From: an uncultured Nitrosomonas sp.
GTDB lineage: Bacteria > Pseudomonadota > Gammaproteobacteria > Burkholderiales > Nitrosomonadaceae
Direction of reading: 5' to 3'
Length of the DNA: 51,658 nt
Assembly (NCBI GenBank): GCA_902826055.1
Contig: CADEDJ010000005.1
Span: 43,181 to 94,838 of the forward strand
The notes below the pieces were generated by a model, which made no database searches, was not told the origin of the DNA, and saw only the letters and a program-made list of their open reading frames with translations. Both the position numbers and the translations under genes were made by a program. This document shows, in pieces, positions 1-9,882 of this stretch. Position 1 is the first letter of the stretch. Every line of letters starts with the position of its first letter.

Positions 1-3000
1 CTGTTACTATCACAGATCCGGCAACAAATGTCACGGCAAACTCCGCGTCCGATGCCGTGACGTTTAATCTGGGTGCGATAGTTTTTACCGGCACCATCAC
101 GGGTGAAGGCACGATTGATGATACGCTTACTTTAGGCACAGGCGCGGATATCACTGCAGGCACGATTACGAATGTAGAAGCGCTGACATTGGCCTTAGGC
201 GCGTCCGTACGGTTATCAGTCACGCAAAACCAGAGTCTTGCCAGCGCCATCACTGCACCGGGTACAGGTATTCATGGCGAAAAAATTACTATTGCGGGTG
301 ACGGCAATGTCACCGCACTGGCGGATATTGAAATTTACGAGCTGGAAGATGATTCCACCAATGCGCGAACTTTGACCCTGGGTTCAGATGCATTAACGCT
401 GATCGCCAATAATGCCTCGGATACCATTACTGTAAATGCCGCCGCATTGGCGCAAAATATGGCTTTAACGCTCGGAATAAGCACTTCGGCATTGATTGTC
501 AATAACCTGGCGGGAGATCTTGTGGCAACCGATCTTGCAGGTACGCTTGCAATAACCACTGCTGATGCAGCAGATAATGATGTCGCTATAACCACGGGAT
601 CGGCCGCAACTTCGATAAATGTGGCTGCAGGCGCTGCATCGGATATCGTCAATGTTGATGCAACGGCATTAACCGACGATACCGTCTTAACCATTACTGC
701 GGGTGGCGCGGCGGCCGGATCGGTCAACATTACGGGTATGATTGCGGATTTACTAGCTTCAAACCCGAACGGCGGTTCAATCAATGTTGCCGTGGCGGAT
801 AATACAGTGGATAACGGCATTGCCATTACAGCAGGCGCATCCAATTTAGCCATTAGCAATGTTGCAGATGGCGATACCGTAACAATTACCGGATTTACCG
901 GATCGGTATTGACGGGAGCCATTGCCGGTTCAACAGGCAGGTTCAATATCACTACCGGGATAGCGGTTAGTAACATCGCGACCGGCTCAGGCGATGACAG
1001 CCTTACGTTTGCGGCAGGCACCGGTCTGACGAGTGCGGACACGGTGGATGCAGGGGGGGGTGTAGACACCATCATCTTGACCGGTAATACAGCGATAGCA
1101 GCCACTAATTTTAACAATGTCAGCAATATCGAGACCATTACGCTGGCTAATACGAATACCGCGGTTGCCATCACGACACAAGATACCTTGGTGGCGGCGG
1201 GAGCGGTTTTAACGTTATCCAATGCGGCTAATAGCGGGTTGCTGACCTTCAATGGCGCCGCTGAAGCCGACGGTGCATTCAACATTACCGGCGGCGCCGC
1301 TAATGACAGCATTACCGGTGGTTCAGGCAATGACATGCTTGCCGGAGGCAACGGCAACGACAGTATTGCCGCAGGGATGGGTGCTGACACAGTGTCTGGC
1401 GGCGCAGGCAATGATACGTTAACGTTTGCGGTAGTCAACGGATTAACCAGCGATGATATTGTGGATGGCGGAGCCGGCACGGATACGGTTGTTTTGACAG
1501 GTAATATCGCATTTAGCGCAACGGACGAATTCGATAATGTTCAAAATATTGAAACGATTATTTTGGGTAATACCGACACCGCGGTTACCATTATTACGCA
1601 GGATGCTCTGGTCGCGGCGGGAGCCACCTTGACTTTATCGAATGCCGGCAATTCTGGTGTATTAACATTTGATGGCCGTGCGGAAACGAATGGAAATTTC
1701 ATTATTACCGGTGGTTCGGGCAATGACGATGTTGTCGGCGGTTCTGTCAATAACACGCTCAATGGCGGTGGCGGCGACGATACATTTACTTTTGTTGCCG
1801 GAACCGGATTAACTACGGATACCGTCAATGGCGGCACGGGAACCGATACGGTGGTGCTGACCGGTACCGCAGCGGTTACCGCAACGCAGTTCAATAATGT
1901 CAGCAATATTGAAGCAATTGTATTGCCGGATATGATCAATACTGCCGTTACTCTTACAACGGTCAATGCTTTGGTTGCAGCAGGCGCAACGTTGACATTA
2001 TCAAATTCAGCTAATGCCGGGGTATTGACATTTAATGGCGCAGCAGAAACCGATGGCGCCTTCGCTATTAGCGGCGGCAGTGCTAATGATGTAATTACCG
2101 GCGGATCGGGAAGTGATACCTTGAATGGCGGTAACGGTAACGATAATCTGACAGCCGGGTTAGGTAATGACATGCTGAACGGTGGTGACGATAATGATAC
2201 GTTCAGATTTGCTACAGTTACGGGTTTAACCAATGCCGATAGCGTGGATGGCGGAGCCGGTACGGATACAGTTGTTTTAACGGGTAATACTGCTTTTACC
2301 ACAGCAATCAATTTTGATAACGTGCAAAACATTGAAGTGATTACCCTGGGTAATACCAATACGGCCGTTACCATTACGACGCAAGATACCTTGGTGGCGG
2401 CGGGTGCTATCTTGACATTATCGACAGCCAATACCGGCGGGTTGGCATTTAACGGTGCTGCGGAAACGGATGGCGCATTCAACATTACCAGCAGCGGTAC
2501 TTCCAATGACACGATTACCGGTGGCAGTGGCGCTGATGCGATAACCGGCGGTAGCGGCATGGATAACATTTCTGCTGGTGATAATAATGATACGATCAGT
2601 TTTGCCGCGGGTACGGGTTTGACTTCCGCCGATAGCGTAAATGGCGGGGTCGGAACAGATACGCTTGCATTGACGGGTAATACAGCCGTTGCTGCTACCA
2701 ATTTGGATAACGTCAGCAATATCGAAATCATTACCGTTGCGAATACCACCGGCGCTGTGGCCATTACCGCCAAGGATACTTTGGTTGCAGACGGCACTAT
2801 CTTGACACTGCAAGCAACTACACTGACCAGCGGAATACTGACATTCAATGGCGCCGCAGAGACCGATGGCGCCTTCACTATCACGGGAGGTGGCGCAAAT
2901 GACAGCATCACCGGCAGCTCCGGAGATGACACACTCAATGGTGGCAATGGTAACGATAGCCTGGTAGCGGGATTAGGCACCGATACCCTGTCAGGCGGAG

Positions 3001-5222
3001 CAGGAAATGACACGTTTACGTTTGTTGCGGTTACAGGGCTAAGCAATGCCGATCTGGTAGATGGCAGCACGGGCACAGATACGGTGGTCTTGACTGGCAA
3101 TACCGCTTTCACTGCAGCTGATGATTTTGACAATGTCCAGAATATTGAGGCGATTACGTTAGGTAACACCAATACAGCCGTAACCATCACGACGCAAGAT
3201 ACTTTGGTGGCGGCTGGCGCTACGTTGTCGCTATCGGCTGCAGCAAATTCAGGTGTATTGACCTTTGATGGCAGTGCCGAGACGGATGGAAATTTCACGA
3301 TTACCGGCGGTTCGGGTAACGATAGTATGATCAGCGGCTCGGCCAATAACACGCTCAATGGCGGTAATGGAGACGATATATTTACATTTGCTGCCGGAAC
3401 GGGATTGATTTCGGATACGGTCAATGGCGGCAATGGTGTTGATACCGTCATTCTGACCGGCACTACAGCAGTTACTGCGGCTCAATTCAACAATGTCAGT
3501 AATATCGAAATCATTACATTGGCAGATGTGGTCGATACAGCAATTACCATTACCACCCTGAATACTTTGGTCGCATCGGGCGCGACGTTAACCTTATCTA
3601 ATGCAGATAATTCGGGAATATTGACATTCAACGGCGCTGCCGAGTCGAACGGCGCTTTTGTTATTAGCGGTGGCATTGCGGATGACACAATCATCGGCGG
3701 TTCGGGAAACGATATGCTCACCGGTGGTGCCGGTAATGATATGCTGACAGCGGGTTTGGGCAACGATACCCTATCCGGCGGTGCAGATAGTGATACGTTC
3801 ATTTTTGCCGCAGGTACGGGTTTGACTAGTGCGGATGTAGTGGATGGCAACAGCGAAGCTGACACCGTTATGTTGACCGGCAATACGGCCATTGCAGCAA
3901 CCAATTTTAATAATGTCCGCAATATCGAAACCATCACGATTGCCAATACAACCACCAATGTCGCCATTACCACGCTGGATACATTGGTCGCTTCGGGCGC
4001 GAATCTGACATTTCAAGCCACTTCTTTGACAACCGGCATACTGACATTTATTGGCTCTGCCGAAACCAACGGCACCTTTAACATCACCGGGGGATCAGCC
4101 AATGATAGTATTACCGGGGGTGCGGGTAATGACACGCTAGCCGGAAGTAACGGTAACGACAGCCTGACAGCGGGATTAGGCAGTGACACACTCAGCGGCG
4201 ATGCCGGTAATGATACGCTTAGATTTGCTGCGGTTAGCGGTTTAACGAACGCGGATATGGTAGACGGTGGAACAGGAACGGACACGGTTGCGTTAACAGG
4301 TAATACGGCTTTTGCCGCATCCACCTATTTTGATAATGTCCAAAATATCGAAGCCATTACTCTCGGCAATACCACTACTGCTGTTACGATTACTACCCAA
4401 GACTCTCTGGTTGCGGCAGGTGCTACCTTGACGTTATCAAATGCTGCCAACTCAGGTGTGCTGACATTTGACGGCAGCGCCGAAACGGATAGTAATCTTA
4501 CGATTACTGGCGGCACAGGCAATGACAGTATTACCGGAGGTTCCGGTAATGATACGGTTTCGGGTGGAACAGGCAACGATACACTTGGCGGCGGCGCGGG
4601 CAATGACGTCATGGCAAGTGGCGCGGGCACAGACAACATTACGGGTGGTACCGGCGCCGATACAATAACGTTGGGTTCCAGTGCCAATGACAATACCCGC
4701 CAGACTGTTATTTACAGTGCCGCTTCAGACGGTGCTGCAGCGGGTGCAAACAGTGGAGCGGACACAATTGCTCAGTTTGATGCGAATGCCAATACCGCTA
4801 CCGATGATCTCATTAAATTTTCAGGATCGCTCAAAACGGCGCTCAACGACGATAATGACGCTTCACTCGATTATTCAGCCAGTAACGGTACGGATTTGGG
4901 AAATCAGGCCATTACCGGTGGCACTAATCAAGAGGCCACCGTGTTGACTGATGCCGAAATCGAGCTCGTACTGGCCGACTTTACGACGGCTGGACTAACC
5001 AATGTTCTAGTAGAATTGGAAGAGGAAATCGATTTTTCGAATCTATCGACGAATGAAGAACACCTGTTCATCATTAATTTTTCCACTACACAAGCTGCAT
5101 TGCTGCTATATACAGCAGGATCCGGCGGTGACGATACGATTGCGGCATCGGATATCCAAGTTCTCGGTATGGTTACGCACAATGATGCCACTGGATTAGT
5201 TGCGGGGAATGTGACGTTTTAG
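1..5222 (+). CDS. Giant RTX-type Ca2+-binding repeat protein, 3' part
   Basis: The reading frame is open from the left window edge (first full codon at base 3) to TAG at 5222, so about 1739 C-terminal residues are visible and the true start lies outside; the GTG at 57 is only an internal valine. Roughly the first 340 residues are Thr/Ala/Asn-rich beta-strand-like sequence. From 1065 to about 4680 come nine related units, each with a DTVVLTG-type start, a (F/D)NNVSNIE or FDNVQNIE segment, a Leu/Thr-rich stretch and then GGSGNDxLxGG nonapeptides typical of calcium-binding parallel beta-rolls. The last ~180 residues lack nonapeptides and end in a hydrophobic GNVTF, fitting a C-terminal type I secretion signal. 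Cysteine is absent from the visible part. Likely an exported surface or S-layer-like or adhesive protein; no enzymatic domain is visible. Secretion genes are not in the window. Confidence 0.85.
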   Translation, partial: VTITDPATNVTANSASDAVTFNLGAIVFTGTITGEGTIDDTLTLGTGADITAGTITNVEALTLALGASVRLSVTQNQSLASAITAPGTGIHGEKITIAGDGNVTALADIEIYELEDDSTNARTLTLGSDALTLIANNASDTITVNAAALAQNMALTLGISTSALIVNNLAGDLVATDLAGTLAITTADAADNDVAITTGSAATSINVAAGAASDIVNVDATALTDDTVLTITAGGAAAGSVNITGMIADLLASNPNGGSINVAVADNTVDNGIAITAGASNLAISNVADGDTVTITGFTGSVLTGAIAGSTGRFNITTGIAVSNIATGSGDDSLTFAAGTGLTSADTVDAGGGVDTIILTGNTAIAATNFNNVSNIETITLANTNTAVAITTQDTLVAAGAVLTLSNAANSGLLTFNGAAEADGAFNITGGAANDSITGGSGNDMLAGGNGNDSIAAGMGADTVSGGAGNDTLTFAVVNGLTSDDIVDGGAGTDTVVLTGNIAFSATDEFDNVQNIETIILGNTDTAVTIITQDALVAAGATLTLSNAGNSGVLTFDGRAETNGNFIITGGSGNDDVVGGSVNNTLNGGGGDDTFTFVAGTGLTTDTVNGGTGTDTVVLTGTAAVTATQFNNVSNIEAIVLPDMINTAVTLTTVNALVAAGATLTLSNSANAGVLTFNGAAETDGAFAISGGSANDVITGGSGSDTLNGGNGNDNLTAGLGNDMLNGGDDNDTFRFATVTGLTNADSVDGGAGTDTVVLTGNTAFTTAINFDNVQNIEVITLGNTNTAVTITTQDTLVAAGAILTLSTANTGGLAFNGAAETDGAFNITSSGTSNDTITGGSGADAITGGSGMDNISAGDNNDTISFAAGTGLTSADSVNGGVGTDTLALTGNTAVAATNLDNVSNIEIITVANTTGAVAITAKDTLVADGTILTLQATTLTSGILTFNGAAETDGAFTITGGGANDSITGSSGDDTLNGGNGNDSLVAGLGTDTLSGGAGNDTFTFVAVTGLSNADLVDGSTGTDTVVLTGNTAFTAADDFDNVQNIEAITLGNTNTAVTITTQDTLVAAGATLSLSAAANSGVLTFDGSAETDGNFTITGGSGNDSMISGSANNTLNGGNGDDIFTFAAGTGLISDTVNGGNGVDTVILTGTTAVTAAQFNNVSNIEIITLADVVDTAITITTLNTLVASGATLTLSNADNSGILTFNGAAESNGAFVISGGIADDTIIGGSGNDMLTGGAGNDMLTAGLGNDTLSGGADSDTFIFAAGTGLTSADVVDGNSEADTVMLTGNTAIAATNFNNVRNIETITIANTTTNVAITTLDTLVASGANLTFQATSLTTGILTFIGSAETNGTFNITGGSANDSITGGAGNDTLAGSNGNDSLTAGLGSDTLSGDAGNDTLRFAAVSGLTNADMVDGGTGTDTVALTGNTAFAASTYFDNVQNIEAITLGNTTTAVTITTQDSLVAAGATLTLSNAANSGVLTFDGSAETDSNLTITGGTGNDSITGGSGNDTVSGGTGNDTLGGGAGNDVMASGAGTDNITGGTGADTITLGSSANDNTRQTVIYSAASDGAAAGANSGADTIAQFDANANTATDDLIKFSGSLKTALNDDNDASLDYSASNGTDLGNQAITGGTNQEATVLTDAEIELVLADFTTAGLTNVLVELEEEIDFSNLSTNEEHLFIINFSTTQAALLLYTAGSGGDDTIAASDIQVLGMVTHNDATGLVAGNVTF
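1065..4680 (+). repeat. Nine tandem 121-140-codon units inside the RTX gene
   Basis: Unit starts (Asp codon of the DTVVLTG-like motif) fall at 1065, 1482, 1845, 2265, 2658, 3078, 3441, 3861 and 4281. The first eight units are 139, 121, 140, 131, 140, 121, 140 and 140 codons long. Units 2 and 6 are the short type and share the linker NNTLNGGxGDD; units 1, 5 and 8 share (V/I)AATN plus NNVSN/DNVSN/NNVRN; units 3 and 7 share TAxQFNNVSN; units 2, 4, 6 and 9 share FDNVQN. The order therefore reads A-B-C-B-A-B-C-A-B, which implies duplication of multi-unit blocks. Confidence 0.85.
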
Positions 5223-5358
5223 TCGTAATGGCTGAGAATAATCAGTCTCGCTTGAAAAAATATAGTTATGACAAGATCTCTAAGCTGTTTTCTTCCATCC
5301 GGGAAATTTCAAATGCAATCTCCTAAAACCGCTGCTTGAGTGTTTGTTTCCGTCGTTG

Positions 5359-5919
5359 TTAGCTTGCAATGACTTGTATATCAGGTTCAATAGTTTTTAG
5401 CATGTTTTCAATTCCTCTCAAGGTACCTGATATTGAACTAGGGCACGTGCCACAGGCGCCTTGATAATGTATTCGCAAGATGTTGCCTTCGAGTCCCAGG
5501 ATATGGAGATCACCGCCATCATGTTGCAGATAGGGGCGTACTTCTTCATCAAGTAAGATATTGATTCTTTCCAGGCGTGATTGATCTTCCGGACTTAAAT
5601 TGGCGAGTGTAGTATTTGCAGCTGCAACTGTTTCGGCAGATTGCGCTGAAGCAGCAGGCGCTGCGCGGATGGGATCGGCAATTTCCCGTGCGAGGTCTTG
5701 CCAGTTGGCCTCTCCATCCTGCGTAACCGTTATCCAGTGATCAATATAAAAAACATTGGTGACATGATCAATATCGAATAAGGCGGAAGCCAATGGATCA
5801 TCTTTGGCGGCTTCAGCGTTATCATATGATCGCGCGATTCCCCAAGTCAAAGGTTCTTTGAGGATAAACTTCAAAGCATTTTTATTAGGCGTTCCTTCAA
5901 TATCAGCAATTTTTGGCAT
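5359..5919 (-). CDS. Nfu/NifU-type Fe-S cluster carrier
   Basis: Fe-S scaffold or carrier of about 186 residues. The N-terminal ~85 residues look like the Nfu_N domain. After an Ala-rich linker, the C-terminal ~70 residues are a NifU C-terminal domain with LLDEEVRPYLQHDGGD and the cluster-binding CGTC motif (Cys ~156 and ~159). The frame can be read from a TTG at 5934, but the ATG at 5919 (MPKIADIEG) is preferred; neither has a strong ribosome-binding site. It is the last gene of the suf locus, about 108 bases after sufU, so it probably passes clusters made by SufBCD to target proteins. It faces the RTX gene convergently. Confidence 0.88.
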   Translation of the reverse strand: MPKIADIEGTPNKNALKFILKEPLTWGIARSYDNAEAAKDDPLASALFDIDHVTNVFYIDHWITVTQDGEANWQDLAREIADPIRAAPAASAQSAETVAAANTTLANLSPEDQSRLERINILLDEEVRPYLQHDGGDLHILGLEGNILRIHYQGACGTCPSSISGTLRGIENMLKTIEPDIQVIAS

Positions 5920-6042
5920 TTTGGTTTTTAGCAATACCGGATCATGAAATTGTTATTCAAGAATATTATTTGTAAGTAAGTGTGCACGAATGAATTAATT
6001 AATAGATGCATGTAATCCAGCATGGATACCACTTTTCATAAA

Positions 6043-6531
6043 CTAGGAATTGCCTGATACGACTGTTTGAACCGGATCGTCATTCGTTTCAGTCGATGTG
6101 CTGGTGATAGCATTTAATGCAGCGTGCAATGTATGCCAGGGTAGTACTGCACACTTAACCCTGGTTGGTAAATCACGTATACCGGAAAAAACTGTTAAAC
6201 GCCCGAGATGATGCGGGTGGTTAATATCCAGCTTACCTGTCGCTAATTCACGGAATTCATGAATAAGTGTTTCCGCCTCCAAACGCGATTTTCCTTTTAC
6301 TGCAGTAGTCATCATTGAGGCGGATGCCTTGCATATTGCGCAGGATTCACCCTGAAATGCAATGTTATTGATCTGATCATTTTCAAGTTGCAGCGTAATG
6401 TCCAAGCGATCGCCACATAACGGGTTATGGCCTACAGCCTGGTGACTGGCATGATCCAGCTTGCCATAATTGCGCGGTTTCCTATTATGGTCCAGGATCA
6501 CTTCCTGGTACAACGAATTGGTGTGCATCAT
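6043..6531 (-). CDS. sufU: SufU/IscU-like scaffold or sulfur-transfer protein
   Basis: A 162-residue IscU/SufU-family protein. The three expected cysteines are present: LCGD at Cys39 with Asp41, ESCAIC at Cys64, and VKCAVLPW near residue 127. SufU proteins accept sulfur from SufS through a Zn-bound site or act as a scaffold. The start codon overlaps the sufS stop by 4 bases (6528-6531), implying translational coupling. Two adjacent ATG codons (6531 and 6528) could both serve; the first is used here. The C-terminus (~25 residues) is Thr/Ser-rich and not typical of the family core. Confidence 0.9.
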   Translation of the reverse strand: MMHTNSLYQEVILDHNRKPRNYGKLDHASHQAVGHNPLCGDRLDITLQLENDQINNIAFQGESCAICKASASMMTTAVKGKSRLEAETLIHEFRELATGKLDINHPHHLGRLTVFSGIRDLPTRVKCAVLPWHTLHAALNAITSTSTETNDDPVQTVVSGNS

Positions 6532-7787
6532 AAAAAAATCTTTTGAACAGTTTTAATACCAGCAACCAAAGCATCGACTTCTGATTTCTTGTTGTAGAAA
6601 GCAAAAGAGGCGCGGGAAGTAGCGGGTATATTGAAATACTGCATTACAGGCTGTGCGCAGTGATGTCCGGTACGAACTGCAATGCCATCCTGGTTCAGGA
6701 TAGTGCCGATATCATGTGGATGAATTCCATCGATCGTAAAGGAAAGTACGGCTGTTTTGTTTGCGGCTGTACCTATGATCTTGACACCTGGTATTTCACC
6801 CAGACAATCAGTTGCGTAATCAAGCAAGGTAGATTCGTACGCAGCAATGCGTTCAATGCCTATTGCGGTCAAATAATCAATAGCCGCGCCAAAGCCAATG
6901 GCGGCAGCAATAGGCGGTGTACCTGCTTCGAACTTATGAGGAATGGTATTGTAGATAGTTTTTTCAAAAGTGACTGAAGCAATCATGTCACCACCGCCTT
7001 TAAATGGCTGCATAGCTTCAAGTAAAGCGGCTTTACCATAAAGTATCCCCACCCCGGTGGGACCGCAAAGTTTATGTGCAGAGAATGCATAAAAATCACA
7101 GCCGAGCGCTTGCACATCAATGGGGAGATGCGGTGCTGCCTGCGCACCGTCAATTAATACAGGAACGCCATGTTGATGCGCAAAATCGATCATTCCCTTG
7201 ATCGGAATAATCGTACCAAGTGCATTGGATACATGGATTAGGCCTACAAATTTGGTGCGTGCGTTAAACAATTTTTCATAGTCATCAATTTGCAGCTCGC
7301 CTTTGTCATTAATCGGGACAACGCGGATTTTTGCACCTTTCTCTTCGGCCAGCATCTGCCAGGGAACAATATTGGAATGGTGCTCCAAAGTAGTCAGAAT
7401 AATTTCATCATCGGCGTTGATAAACTTACGACCATAACCGTGCATGACCAGATTGATAGAATCGGTTGTGCCGCTGGTGAAAATAACTTCACGGTCTTCA
7501 CGTGCATTAATGAATTGCTGTAATGTGCTACGTGCACGGTGATATTCCATCGTAGCGATTTCCGATAGATAGTGAACGGCTCTATTGATATTCGCATGTT
7601 GCGTGGTTTGATAACGAACCAGGCGATCAATGACCTGTCGCGGCATTTGACTGGATGCGGCATTATCAAGATAAACCAACGGCTTCTCATCGATTTTAAG
7701 ATTAAGAATCGGGAAATCAGCACGAACCTTTTCCCAATCGCTATCGAAAGAAGGTTCAGTTTTTAAAGAAACATTCGCGGGTTTCAT
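6528..7787 (-). CDS. sufS: Cysteine desulfurase SufS
   Basis: Class II PLP-dependent cysteine desulfurase of 419 residues, the usual length. It releases sulfur from cysteine as an enzyme-bound persulfide for Fe-S assembly. The PLP lysine lies in FSAHKLCGPTG (Lys ~239), the catalytic cysteine in RTGHHCAQPVM (Cys ~377), and HSNIVPW and DGAQAAPH are the cofactor-binding segments. Its ATG overlaps the sufD stop by 4 bases (7784-7787) and its stop overlaps the sufU start. The adjacent sufU is the expected partner; no sufE is visible. Confidence 0.95.
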   Translation of the reverse strand: MKPANVSLKTEPSFDSDWEKVRADFPILNLKIDEKPLVYLDNAASSQMPRQVIDRLVRYQTTQHANINRAVHYLSEIATMEYHRARSTLQQFINAREDREVIFTSGTTDSINLVMHGYGRKFINADDEIILTTLEHHSNIVPWQMLAEEKGAKIRVVPINDKGELQIDDYEKLFNARTKFVGLIHVSNALGTIIPIKGMIDFAHQHGVPVLIDGAQAAPHLPIDVQALGCDFYAFSAHKLCGPTGVGILYGKAALLEAMQPFKGGGDMIASVTFEKTIYNTIPHKFEAGTPPIAAAIGFGAAIDYLTAIGIERIAAYESTLLDYATDCLGEIPGVKIIGTAANKTAVLSFTIDGIHPHDIGTILNQDGIAVRTGHHCAQPVMQYFNIPATSRASFAFYNKKSEVDALVAGIKTVQKIFL

Positions 7788-9091
7788 AATTCATTACTCT
7801 GCGTCTGGCTGAGAACAATTTGTTCTAGTTGTTGCTGCAGCGAAGAAATGGGAATGCGATTAATGATTTCTGCACCAAATGCATAAGTCAATAAATTGCG
7901 GGCATTTTGTTCTGATAAGCCACGGCTGCGTAGATAAAAAATCTCTTCGTGATCTAATTGACCCACTGTTGCGCCATGTGCGCACTTGACATCATCTGCA
8001 AAAATTTCAAGTTGTGGTTTAGTGTCAATTTGCGCTGTTTTGCTCAATAGCAAATTACGGCTCGATTGTGATGAATTGGTGCGCTGCGCATGAGGGCGTA
8101 CGATGATTTTCCCATTGAACACGGCATGCGCTGCATCATTAACAATACATTTGTGCTGCTGATGACTGGTACCGTTTGGTTTGACATGATCAATACAGGT
8201 ATGTGTATCCGCCAACTGCTGATTTGCAATCAGCGTGAGCCCATCAATAGTGCATTCCGCCGCTTCGTCGATCAACCGAACGTCGAGATTGTAACGGGAA
8301 AGCTGAGATCCTAATGAGATACTGACTGACTGATAATTGCTGGCGTGCGCCAGTGAGACAGCACAATTTGCAAAATGAAATGCTTTTTCACTTTCCCGTT
8401 GAATGCGCACATGCTTTGCTTGTGCATTGGCCGCTAGGCTAATTTCTGTTACCGAATTGGTGACATACTTTATTTGCTCGGATGCCACATAATCCTCAAT
8501 CAGTGTAACCCGGCTGCCTGTCTCACCAATCAATAAGCAGCGCGGATAGTTGGTGACTTCATTTTGCGTGGCGATAAATAACAGATGAATGGGTTCGGCA
8601 ATAGTGACCTCTTTGGGTACGTAAATCAGTGCAGCATCACGCAGGAATGCGGTATTCAACGCCGCAAAAACGTTGTTGTCAAATTTGGCGTATTGAGCTA
8701 AATGTGATTGCAGAACAGGCGCTTGAGTCGACAAAAATTCCGGTAAATTACCAATCGCAAGTGCTTTGGAATCAGCAATGATCGATAAATGCGGTGCATA
8801 ATGACCATCAACGAACACCAGGCGGTTTTTTGCTTCACTTAAGCACAAGTGCTCAATCTCTTTAGCTTGCAGATTGTCTTGCGGTTGCGATGGTTTGTAG
8901 GGCAGACGTGCTAATGGCGAAATATCGGTAAAACGCCAATCTTCATCGCGTTTAGTTGGTAAGTGTTGCGCACTGACATGATCAAATGCTTCAGCTCGCA
9001 ATTGCCCCACCCAGGATTGCGATGAATCTGATTTAGCTGACCATGATTTGAGCAGACACGCAAAGTAATCCGAATGGGTCATTTCGCTCAT
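7784..9091 (-). CDS. sufD: Fe-S assembly protein SufD
   Basis: A 435-residue SufB/SufD-family beta-helix protein, partner of SufB and SufC in the cytosolic scaffold complex. Family signatures are the C-terminal [38 protein letters not shown] region (about residues 330-370) and the [20 protein letters not shown] segment that contacts SufC. The N-terminal half is divergent, as is usual for SufD. It overlaps sufC upstream and sufS downstream by 4 bases each. Confidence 0.93.
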   Translation of the reverse strand: MSEMTHSDYFACLLKSWSAKSDSSQSWVGQLRAEAFDHVSAQHLPTKRDEDWRFTDISPLARLPYKPSQPQDNLQAKEIEHLCLSEAKNRLVFVDGHYAPHLSIIADSKALAIGNLPEFLSTQAPVLQSHLAQYAKFDNNVFAALNTAFLRDAALIYVPKEVTIAEPIHLLFIATQNEVTNYPRCLLIGETGSRVTLIEDYVASEQIKYVTNSVTEISLAANAQAKHVRIQRESEKAFHFANCAVSLAHASNYQSVSISLGSQLSRYNLDVRLIDEAAECTIDGLTLIANQQLADTHTCIDHVKPNGTSHQQHKCIVNDAAHAVFNGKIIVRPHAQRTNSSQSSRNLLLSKTAQIDTKPQLEIFADDVKCAHGATVGQLDHEEIFYLRSRGLSEQNARNLLTYAFGAEIINRIPISSLQQQLEQIVLSQTQSNEL

Positions 9092-9882
9092 GCACTAACT
9101 CCACTTGCTGTTTGTTTGTTTGCGCTGATCCAGTCATAACCACGTGTTTCCAGCGCTAATGCCAATTCTTTGCCGCCAGTCATGACAATGCGCCCTGCTT
9201 GCATGACATGTACATAATCAGGCACGATATAGTCTAACAGGCGCTGATAATGAGTTACCAGAACTATTGCGTTATCTTTGTTGGCGATACGATTAACGCC
9301 ATTGGCAACAATTTTAAGTGCATCAATATCTAATCCTGAGTCTGTTTCATCTAGAATGCTCAGTTTAGGTTCCAATAATGCCATCTGTAAAATTTCATTA
9401 CGCTTCTTTTCGCCACCAGAAAAGCCTTCATTGACACTACGATCAAGAAAATCCGGCTTCATATCCAGCAATTTCATTTTTTCACGCACAAAATCGTCAA
9501 ATTCGAGCGGATCCAGTTCTTCCTTGCCGCGTTGTGTTTGTACCGTATTATAGGCGAGGCGAAGAAACTGTGTATTGGCCACTCCTGGAATTTCAATGGG
9601 ATACTGGAAAGCAAGAAACAACCCGGCACGGGCACGCTCTTCTGGGGGAAATTCCAGCAGATTATTACCTTCAAACTGAACCAATCCGCCAGTCACTTCA
9701 TAAGCGGAGTGACCGGCGAGCACTTTGGCCAAAGTACTTTTGCCCGATCCATTTAAACCCATAATGGCGTGTATTTCACCCCTTTTAACAGTGAGATCAA
9801 TACCTTTCAGGATTTCCGTGCCGTTGATACTGGCTCGTAATCCTTGAACGGAAAGAATGATGGGGCTATTTTCGATAATCAT
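9088..9882 (-). CDS. sufC: Fe-S assembly ATPase SufC
   Basis: ABC-type ATPase of 264 residues that drives the SufBCD scaffold. Visible motifs: Walker [10 protein letters not shown] (residues 42-50), the SufC-type signature [11 protein letters not shown], Walker [13 protein letters not shown] and the switch His in [12 protein letters not shown]. The frame stays open upstream into sufB, but the ATG at 9882 (MIIENSPI) gives the normal family length and a 4-base overlap with the sufB stop (9879-9882), so it is chosen over the longer reading. The C-terminus extends slightly past the usual end. Confidence 0.94.
   Translation of the reverse strand: MIIENSPIILSVQGLRASINGTEILKGIDLTVKRGEIHAIMGLNGSGKSTLAKVLAGHSAYEVTGGLVQFEGNNLLEFPPEERARAGLFLAFQYPIEIPGVANTQFLRLAYNTVQTQRGKEELDPLEFDDFVREKMKLLDMKPDFLDRSVNEGFSGGEKKRNEILQMALLEPKLSILDETDSGLDIDALKIVANGVNRIANKDNAIVLVTHYQRLLDYIVPDYVHVMQAGRIVMTGGKELALALETRGYDWISANKQTASGVSA

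Noticed and set aside
335..4693. Long open frames on the minus strand across the RTX gene (up to 640 codons)
   Set aside because: They mirror the repeats of the plus-strand gene, are Pro/Ser/Val-rich low-complexity products, and lack ribosome-binding sites; the plus-strand gene explains the region.
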